From: Ptiloglossa arizonensis
Taxonomy: Eukaryota > Arthropoda > Insecta > Hymenoptera > Colletidae
Assembly: GCF_051014685.1 (NCBI RefSeq)
Contig: NC_135055.1
Span: 7,862,001 to 7,926,000, forward strand
Length of the DNA stretch: 64,000 nucleotides
Direction: 5' to 3'
Position 1 is the first letter of the stretch; each line of letters starts with the position of its first letter. Under the pieces are notes generated by a model. That model ran no database searches and was not told the origin of the DNA. It was given only the letters and a program-made list of their open reading frames with translations. A program made the position numbers and the translations under genes. Shown here piece by piece: positions 56,341 through 64,000 of this stretch.

Positions 56341-59255
56341 TTGAAATTTGGTGGAAATTTCTAATATTTTAAATTGAACGTGGAAAAGGTAAAGTAAAGG
56401 GAATGCAATGAGACTGATTTCATATAATCGAATGGATTTTATTTTCTTTGAAATTTGGTTTCTTACAAATATCAGTGCTATGGTGTTGTATACATGATTA
56501 TTCATACAATTGAGTGATTCTAGAATTGAATATCTTTAACTGCGGATGTTTTCAATAAACATCCTGGAAATGGTATCCGCTGATTTTTCGGCCAGATGGA
56601 TTCGAATTGAATTTGGCATCGTTGCCCCGCTGGCGCGCGATCGATCTTGGGAAGATCGGCTCTACACGCTCAAGGATTCTGTTTTTTGTTCGACGCGACG
56701 AGAAGACGAAGGAGTTCCCTGTCAGGGACTCAAGCTGCGTTCCGTGATTCCTGGGAAATACGCAGGATCGATCAGGAGGCACGTGCCTCGCGGAACGTTC
56801 GGCCGACTGAAAATAAAAGCCCGCAATGCAGGGAAACTCCTGCACCTTTGAATGAATTGTCCGGAAGGAGCAACGGCCCGCATACATAGTAACATCCTCG
56901 ACCAACACGTTTCGGAACTTTAACGTCGCGTAAATTCGCCCCGAGCGAACCTCTGGTCGATTTGTCCGCTACTGGTCGAATTCTCTGTGGGTCCTACAAT
57001 AGGACATTTTGTAGTCTATTTTTTCAACTATACAAGAAACCTTTTAAACCTCCAAACTGCAATACAGCAAGAATTCGACTTATACGGTCAATAAGTTACA
57101 AATATTTTCCTGTAAATCGAATCGTAGACGTATCGTAGAGAGAAAGGAAGATCATCCTCGTGTTGCGAAGAAGTGTTAATCAATATTTGCTTGGTAGCAA
57201 GTTTCACAAAGGCTGACTAAAATGTCTGGCTCAATTGACTCGTAATACCTTCCAGGATTAATTTTTCTTTCTTCCTACAATACATTTGGTATACAATCTG
57301 AGTTTTAACTGTTCATTTCGGTTAAACAGGTCCATATGTATAGCTCGTTCAAGTGAGAGCCAGACCTAAGAGTAAATGCACTTGGCGATGCAACTGAGGA
57401 TAGAAATTTCCATTAGATTTGGGATTGAGCAGTTATCAAAGTTATCTCTACTCCGTGACAGGGTGGTACGTGTATATAAATAGTTTATTTGTAAGTAGGT
57501 TAAGAAATACTATAAATACTAAGAAGTAAATAATCGTAGAGAGTTTGATCGATTAATTTAACAATCACGGGAAATAAAGTCTCACGATCGTGGAGTCACG
57601 ATCACGTTTCAGTGTTCCCGGTGCATCTCGTGGAAATAAGTTCTTTAAAACATGGGGAGTATGTAACCCAGAATATTTCACGAATACCGCCAGTCAAACT
57701 GTAACGAAATCTTGTCGAGCTTGGGATTCGCTTCTCGGTTAAAATGAGTTAGGTGTCCACAAAACGAATTACGAACTCGGAAGTTTGACTGGAGAAGCGC
57801 GGACTAAGAATCGGAAAGTGGAATCATTCACTGCTTCTTCCACAAGACATCTAGTCTTGTAGAGTGTTAAGACGGAGTATGAAAACTTACGCGACAAATG
57901 CGAAATGATTTACTCTTGAACACGTGTCGTGAGTTTTAGGTGAAACCCTTAAGGTCTGTTTATAAAATATTTGTTACAACTAATGAGTAAGAATGAGTAG
58001 TTTTAATAGATATCAATTGGACTTTGATTGGTTTTATGTTAGTGAAGCATTATTTCAAAATATAGCTTTTTACGAACATGTTTATACAGATACATACGTT
58101 GTGTGTATTGATAGACGTCCTAAAATCTGTTTAAGTATTTGATACATTTTGTATATCTTGACAATCCGAGATGTAAATTATCATTCGTGTATTGATAGAT
58201 TTGGTATGAATTCACGAAGCTAGTCTGATAAGCTTTTATTTTAGTACATAATTATTTAGTATTGTTTGGATTGAAAATTTTTATTTTGAGTGTTTAAAAG
58301 TAATGAAATATTTGTAAGAATGTTAAAATACAAATCACTGTTTCTTATTAATCATTGTAATTCAATTGTCGTAACTTATGTAAATATTGTTAATTGTCGC
58401 TCGAAATATGAACATTCGTTTCGGTTAAAATTGTATTGAAAACGTTTTCGTCTCAACGAGTTAATTAAAATGGCTATTTCTATCATTGCACTATCATTTA
58501 TAGTTATATAGGTTGTAATCGTGTCCCATCATATTACGAGAATACGAAACAGAAAGAGTCTCGGGATTGAAATATTTGAAGCAAAGCTGGCTGAAATATT
58601 TGAAGTGAAATTCAGTTGGACCCAGTTAGAGAAATCGCTGACGCAAATGTTTTTATTTTTTTAATTTTTATTTCATACACTACTTTGCCCAGCAGTGCTG
58701 AAATTACGAAACTCTTTCCGCTGCCCTACCTCGCGAGCCACGTTCCCTCGCGAGTAATTAATAGATTGCCTACGAATTCGTGGAACGAGTATTTAAATGC
58801 GTTGCAAAGATATGAAAACATAACGATTCGAATGCGACGAAATAATATTATATTAATTTCGAAAGTCTTGGCGTTGATGGAACGATCGTTTGAAATAGTT
58901 TGACAATTTCGACGAGCTGTGGAAAATTTAAAGCAGTCGAGAATGTGTCTAATTGCTGTAGATCCGAGAAGTATACACCTATTATAAAATAGTACACAGA
59001 CCTGTCTAGAATTATTTATCTTAATAGCGGAAAGCCGACGAGATATTTATCCAAAGACGAGAACTACGTTTTAACATATCTGTGATATTTCTATGTAAAT
59101 ACCCTTTGTATCGTATTGTATCGTACCTTATTCACGCATCTTTGTACCGAATATGAAATACACATACTCGCAGAAACAATTGTTGCACGCTTTATTGCAC
59201 CCGTGATCCTCGATCCAAATCCCAATTACCAATAATTATCGTCCCAAAACTATTT
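56341..59255. other. Intergenic stretch, nothing recognised
   Basis: A GC-rich patch at about 56570-56990 has overlapping frames on both strands but no recognisable product. A TATATAAATA box and AATAAA lie close together near 57470-57580, which could mark a solo LTR. I could not define its ends. Confidence 0.45.
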
Positions 59256-59256
59256 T

Positions 59257-59466
59257 GCTCGATAAGTTTCGTCGTTCGATAAGAAATGGGACCATTAAAT
59301 CCATCGTTTTATTTTTCTAAATCAGGTACTACTGTCAGACGAACATGTACGAATTTTCACGTAGATCTGTCGACTCGTTCGTACATTTACAGTTGTTCAA
59401 AGTTGAAGCGTTAGAGTATTTTTTCACAATGGAAAGAAACGTCCAAACTTATTGTACAACCTATAG
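59257..59466. mobile_element. Mariner-derived MITE, copy at 59.3 kb
   Basis: It runs from TTTTGCTCGATAAGTTTCGT to CAAACTTATTGTACAACCTA. The interior includes GTAGATCTGTCGACTCGTTC and then TTTTTTCACAATGGAAAG. The latter looks like a mariner translation start joined almost directly to the 3' end. That supports derivation by internal deletion. Confidence 0.7.
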
Positions 59467-59639
59467 TACATCCAACCACGAACAACGTAGTCCCTCGAAT
59501 CGTCCGTAACACCGTGTATTTAACTGCGCGTAGATTTTAATGTACATTAAAAAAAAAAAAAAAGACCGATACAAGAAGAGCGTACACGAAAAAAAAAAAA
59601 AAAAACGTCCCAAGCTTCAGAGCGCGTTGAATCGTAACG

Positions 59640-60507
59640 AATTTTTCAACCAGGTTTTCAATCTACACAAAGGACGCACTCCCGTTCGGCGATAAACAAT
59701 TGCGACACACCGACAGCAGCGACCTTGGTAAATATTTTTATTCCGTTACTTCGGGGCGAATTTTCGTCCGGCGATCGCGGATCTCTTTTTCCCCGTTTCC
59801 CTACACCTCCGCGTCCCTATGACCGCGCGTAGATCGCATGCGGGTGCATGTGCCGGTGGATGCTACGCATGCGCAGTCCGTCCGTGTCGCTAGACAGCCC
59901 GCCGCTACGGGTGCATCTCGCGGCAGTTCGCAGTCGTCTTCTAAGGAAAGCCCATTAGTCGCTCGGCATTCGGCCGGGACGCATTTTACGCGAGAATACC
60001 GTAACACCGGTTCAGATAATCGCACGACGACACACGCCGACACGCCTCACGTATCGTTCACCGTTCACACGGCCCGCTATCGTTCACTCCGCGACACGCT
60101 CGAACCACGTAGAGCCACGGGGTGTATCTCGGTTCGCCTCCCGACGGTCTCTCCGCGAGGGGATGCAACTGAACTCGATGGGCTCCCGTGCACGTGCCAG
60201 CTAACTCTCGAGGAGCGTCGAACTCGATACGACCACGCGCTCCCTCCCATCTTTCCCCGAGCGGAACTCCGCGCGAATAACCCGCCCGCGTCGTCTAGAC
60301 GTCTCCAGTATCCGCGAGTTCTCCACCTAATCACTGGAATGACTTCCGTCCGGTACGCGTAACGATTCGTCGTAACCGTACCCGGTTATGATCGGGCGTC
60401 GTGACAAGGATATCCAGGTTCCTGACGGTCCTGCGAGGAGTGCTCGGTCGGAGTAAGTTGGCCAATTGTCGGAGGTCGTCGACTCGGAGATCCAACAGCT
60501 CTGGCCG
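59640..60507 (+). promoter_or_regulatory. GC-rich leader / promoter region of the receptor gene
   Basis: From about 59640 the sequence becomes GC- and CpG-rich up to the receptor ATG at 60508, as expected for a 5' untranslated region and promoter. It contains an upstream open frame, 59838-60362, of 174 codons. This has no recognisable domain and ends before the receptor start. A strong donor-like GTAAGTT lies at 60453, but using it would skip the coding start. No TATA box is obvious, so the transcription start is unknown. Confidence 0.5.
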
Positions 60508-61075
60508 ATGGTCGAAACCACTTCGATCCAACGCTTTACGATCAAGTTCCCCATGCTGCAACCACCGTCTCCCCTATTGGAAATGGCATCTTTGCGATTA
60601 CCGGACTCGGAGGAGTTCGACGTTGACACGCGTCGTAGGAGCAACAATGGCAATGTCCCGCCAACGACCGTTGCGGCCGTACCACCGGCCACGGGCACCC
60701 TGCTGCAAATGAGGAACGATTTTGGCAACTATTTGAACAATCTGATAGCGGAAGCCATTACGACCAACCCGAGAACCACCATAGACGAACACAGCGGTTT
60801 GCTGAACGCTAGCAAGACCGCGAATCTATCCACCGCCGAGCAGATACCCGATCGTCTCTACAGGCACAGCATGGCCATGTCCGCGGTGTACTGCGTCGCT
60901 TATGTCCTGGTATTCGTCGTCGGTCTGATCGGCAACAGTTTCGTCATTGCCGTGGTGTATCGCTCCCCGCGCATGAGGACTGTCACGAACTTCTTCATCG
61001 TCAACCTCGCGGTGGCCGACGTCCTCGTCATCGTTTTCTGTCTGCCAGCCACTTTGATGAGCAACATCTTCGTCC
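60508..61075 (+). CDS. SIFaR: SIFamide-receptor-like GPCR, first coding exon
   Basis: This is a rhodopsin-class neuropeptide receptor of the plasma membrane. The ATG at 60508 (context GCCGATGG) is the first in frame after a stop at 60454. The exon encodes an extracellular N-terminus of about 120 residues with sequons NAS and NLS. TM1 (about 124-150) contains [12 protein letters not shown] and TM2 (about 160-184) contains [14 protein letters not shown], with the conserved GN and LAxxD residues. It ends [11 protein letters not shown] plus one base before donor GTGAGT, so the next codon can be Pro, as expected for an FVPW continuation. The TM1-TM2 sequence closely resembles insect SIFamide receptors, which belong to the NPFF/RFamide-like group. 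Other RFamide-like receptors remain possible. The remaining five helices lie downstream of the window. Confidence 0.78.
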
Positions 61076-61860
61076 GTGAGTATACACTGACAGAACCTCC
61101 ATTTAGCAAAGCTCAACTCAGCTCGTGGTACTCTACGGACCTGTAACAAAAACCTCGGTGTGAAAAACTCTTCTCTCTCGTAAATTGTGTCTCGCAACGA
61201 GAATTCTATCAGTCGTTACCTTGGCCGATCTTCGTTCGTGAGTATACAAGTTAAGGGGAACTTCAGGAGTCGACTTCTCAGCTCCGAATTGTATTGCACG
61301 GAGCTGTAAAGAACGTTTGTGCGAAGAAAGTCTTCTCTCTTGTAAATTGTGTCTTGCAACGAGAATTCTATCAGTCGTTACCAACTTCTCAGCTCCGAAT
61401 GGTACTGTACGGAGCTGTAAAGAACGTTTGTGTGAAGAAAGACTTCTCTCTTGTAAATCGTGTCTCGTAATGAGAATTCTATCAGTCGTTGCCTTGGCCA
61501 ATCTTCGTTCGTGAGTATACAAGTTAAGGGGAACTTCAAGAGTCAACTTCTCAGCTCCGAATGGTACTGTACGGAGCTGTAAAGAACACTTCCGTGGAAA
61601 AATCCTCTGTCTTAAAAATTGTGTCTTGCAACGAGAATTCTATCACTCGTTATCTTAGTGAATCTTCGTCCATGAGTATACGAGTTAAGAGGAACTTCGA
61701 GAGTCAACTTCTCAGCTCCGAATGGTACTGTACGAAGCTGCAAAGAACGCCTCGGTGGAAAAATCTGCTCTCTCAAAAATTGTGTCTCGTGACTACTATC
61801 AGTTGTTACCTCAGCGAATCCAACGATCGAAACTTGCTTTCTTTCGAAATGTGTAGCTCC
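61071..61860 (+). repeat. Degenerate tandem repeat of about 160 bp spanning the splice donor
   Basis: Units share CTTCGTTCGTGAGTATACAA, CTTCTCAGCTCCGAATGGTA, CGGAGCTGTAAAGAACG and GAGAATTCTATCAGTCGTTA. The donor-like string occurs at 61076 (the true donor), 61240, 61511 and, changed to ATGAGT, at 61672. The 271-bp step reflects a shortened unit. The first bases of unit one are the last coding bases of the receptor exon. Confidence 0.88.
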
Positions 61861-64000
61861 TAGGGGACGAGTCAAGGGAAGCTCCGAATGTCCCTGAAGA
61901 ACCTTTTCAGCATAACACCTACTGCACGGAGCTGTGAAGAATGCCTCTGTTGTGAAGTCTTCCGGCCCGTAAATCGTCCGGTCGTTATCTCAGTCAACAG
62001 GGAAACAACTCTTTTCGAAAATCCTGATCACTGAATCTGAATTCCATTCAAAGGCATTCTCTTCAGCTCCGCGCTAGAGGATCGTGAGCATGTTCCTCCT
62101 CGGAATCTCCGTTAATCCTTTAATGCTGTTGATACCAGGCTTCCGTGTAAGTTGGCGAATACGAAAACGGTCGGTGATCGAATCGATGGTGCGTATTGAT
62201 CATGCGTAGAAAGAGGGGACGCGCGGGGGGCGCCGGGGAACGGGTAGAATTGGATCGAAGGCGATTAAACGAGCGCTAGCGATCCGCTCGTCGATTTGTC
62301 GTCGCAGGGGCCCCCCTGTTCCAGTCCTCCATCGACCTCGAAGGGAGGGCGGAGGTAGGGTTGGAAGTGGGTTCCCTTGATACTACGGAATCGATCTTTT
62401 CGCGACTCTGGGAGCTCTGTTCACGCTCGATGCACCGAGCGTATCACGATTCCGTTTTAAGGGGCCGACAGCTCCGTTCCGGCTAACTGCGAATAAATTA
62501 TTCGATAATGGAATCGCGTGATCTGTCCCGGACGAGGCGGAAAGGAGGTCTCGCGGATTTTTATTTCACTTTTTCATTCGATCGATCCTGACAGATTTCG
62601 ATCGTCGACGTGGAACAGCAATAAGATCGTCGATTTTAATCAGCGTCGAGTTTAATCTTTTCTTTTTTTCTTTTTCTTTCGACGAACTTAGCGGGAAGAG
62701 AAGAATAAAGCGGCACTTGAAGAGAGACAATAGGTCGACGCAAACGTGGCGAATAATGGTTCTTGCATTTAAATTTTTCGCTATCTGGGCCTTCCTCGGT
62801 AAAATTGATTGTTTAGGAATACGAGGGAGATTAGAGCGGGAAGAACCGGTTGTATGAAAATATGAAAAAAAAAGTTGAGACGTAGAAGTTCGGTATTAAT
62901 GTTGTAAGATTTTTTTTTTTTTACATACGCAGTCGAGAATGTTGAATCGAAAGTTTTGTTCCTGTTTCATGGAAAGTTGGTCGTTAGAGATTTTGAATTA
63001 GGTTTTTCTTGAGGTGGAACATTCATTGGTAATACGTTGCACGTGAAAATAATACATTAGGGCCAAAGTTGTTTAAATGTAATACTATTCTTTAAATTAT
63101 GTTTGTGTTTGCTTTTCTTCTCGACCCCTTCTTCTATTTACCATCGATGCAAAAAATAACTTTTAGACGAATAATTCTGAAACGATACTTGTTCTCACGG
63201 TGTCACTAGTGTGCAATATTTACAAGAATATTCGACGTTAAATATCTATGTTCAAGTAACAAAATTGGAACAACAATGCAACGGATAATTGAATAATAAT
63301 ACATAGTTTACACGTTGATCGAGGTCTCGTTTTTTACTACAGACCAGCATTAGGATACAACATTGTTCATGATCGTAAACACAAATTCACTGAATGCTTA
63401 TTGGTCGAGATTTCTAATCCCCGTGACGCGACCTGACTAAAAATTCTAATTTTATTTCACCGTTAATAGGAAAGGGATTGTAATAAACGCGCGAATGTAT
63501 ACGAGCAATTTGATAACGATGAATTAAATGGGTCAGTTAATTCCAATAATGTCAAGGGATAACGAGGCCTATGGTGAACAAATATGAATTTGTCGCTGGA
63601 ACGAAGCGCAAGTAAGCAGAGATCATTATGCGTGCAACGTTTATTCCGTGTAACATTTATCTAATTACTATTGGGAACATTTCTAGTTCAAACCCGATGA
63701 AAGGACACCATGAATACGATTGTATCGGTGCTCCGCCTTTATGGTGCTCTTCTTCTCTTGTTGGGTAGCTTTATCGACTGTTACGAGTAGTATAGTGTTT
63801 AGGTTCGCTGGGATTCATGAGGATCTAGGGGATCATCGATCAATGTCGTTTGTCGAGCAAACTGTAACGACCTTATTTCGGTTTCACCGATACGGTGTTA
63901 CTATAGGCGCGTTGAAACATATTACACACAGTGGGGCCATTTCTTTTTTTCCTTACGTTAAATTAAAAACTGACAGCTTTCGATTTTTATGGCCTTTTCG
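61076..64000. other. First intron of the receptor gene, partial
   Basis: It begins with the donor GTGAGTATAC and the tandem repeat at 61071-61860. A GC-rich, G-rich patch follows at about 62200-62350 (GCGCGGGGGGCGCCGGGG). The rest is AT-rich. No further receptor exon (TM3 with its DRY-type motif) was found before 64000. Confidence 0.65.

Noticed and set aside
57200..57700. Possible solo LTR (TATATAAATA followed by AATAAAG)
   Set aside because: I could not find matching ends, a target duplication or a second copy. Kept only as a note in the intergenic entry.
58616..58903. Open frame of 95 codons with a hydrophobic start
   Set aside because: It begins at TTG with no ATG near its start, has no homology I recognise, and lies in AT-rich DNA without splice context.
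1..64000. tRNA or rRNA genes and CRISPR arrays
   Set aside because: No tRNA B-box with a plausible cloverleaf, no conserved rRNA strings and no CRISPR-like direct repeats with unique spacers were seen. The tandem arrays have no unique spacers.

Overview
The window looks like insect nuclear DNA, most likely from a hymenopteran-type genome. It is AT-rich with many homopolymer runs, has GT-AG introns, and carries many mariner-derived repeats and tandem or minisatellite DNA. Two protein-coding loci are clear, both on the + strand, and both run off the window. No prokaryotic features, CRISPR arrays, rRNA or tRNA genes were seen.

(1) Positions 2122-26945 hold the 3' part of a very large cadherin. 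I assembled it as 18 exons in continuous phase (5,448 coding bases, about 1,815 residues). It has the tail of one cadherin repeat, about 12 further repeats, a membrane-adjacent domain, one transmembrane helix and a cytoplasmic tail of about 255 residues ending SHMLY. The layout fits the protocadherin-15/cadherin-23-like insect group (Cad87A, Cad88C, Cad74A, Cad99C). The repeat count and length favour a Cad87A-type protein over the 11-repeat Cad99C. The signal peptide and first repeat lie upstream of the window. The introns carry a 17-bp minisatellite, several tandem duplications, small mariner-type elements and a 71-nt hairpin.

(2) Positions about 27-59.2 kb contain no gene I can establish. 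The stretch includes an isolated minus-strand exon candidate (28.7 kb) and paired interspersed repeats. It also has several two- or three-copy tandem duplications, five short mariner-derived elements (one just past the end, at 59.3 kb) and a G-run. A satellite of about 157 bp with alternating dimers lies at 45.8-47.0 kb, and a frameshifted mariner transposase relic lies on the minus strand at 48.4-48.8 kb.

The most striking structure is at 50.2-56.3 kb. Two arms of about 1,233 bp, nearly identical and inverted, flank a spacer of about 3.0 kb. The arms are built partly from exact 155-bp tandem units and together hold 17 copies of the palindrome TGACGTCA. It resembles Foldback-type elements, but no transposase was found.

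(3) Positions about 59.6-61.1 kb hold a GC-rich leader and the first coding exon of a rhodopsin-class neuropeptide receptor, probably the SIFamide receptor. The exon covers the extracellular N-terminus, TM1 and TM2, and ends at a phase-1 donor. The intron then opens with a degenerate tandem repeat that duplicates this splice donor. The rest of the window (to 64000) is intron.
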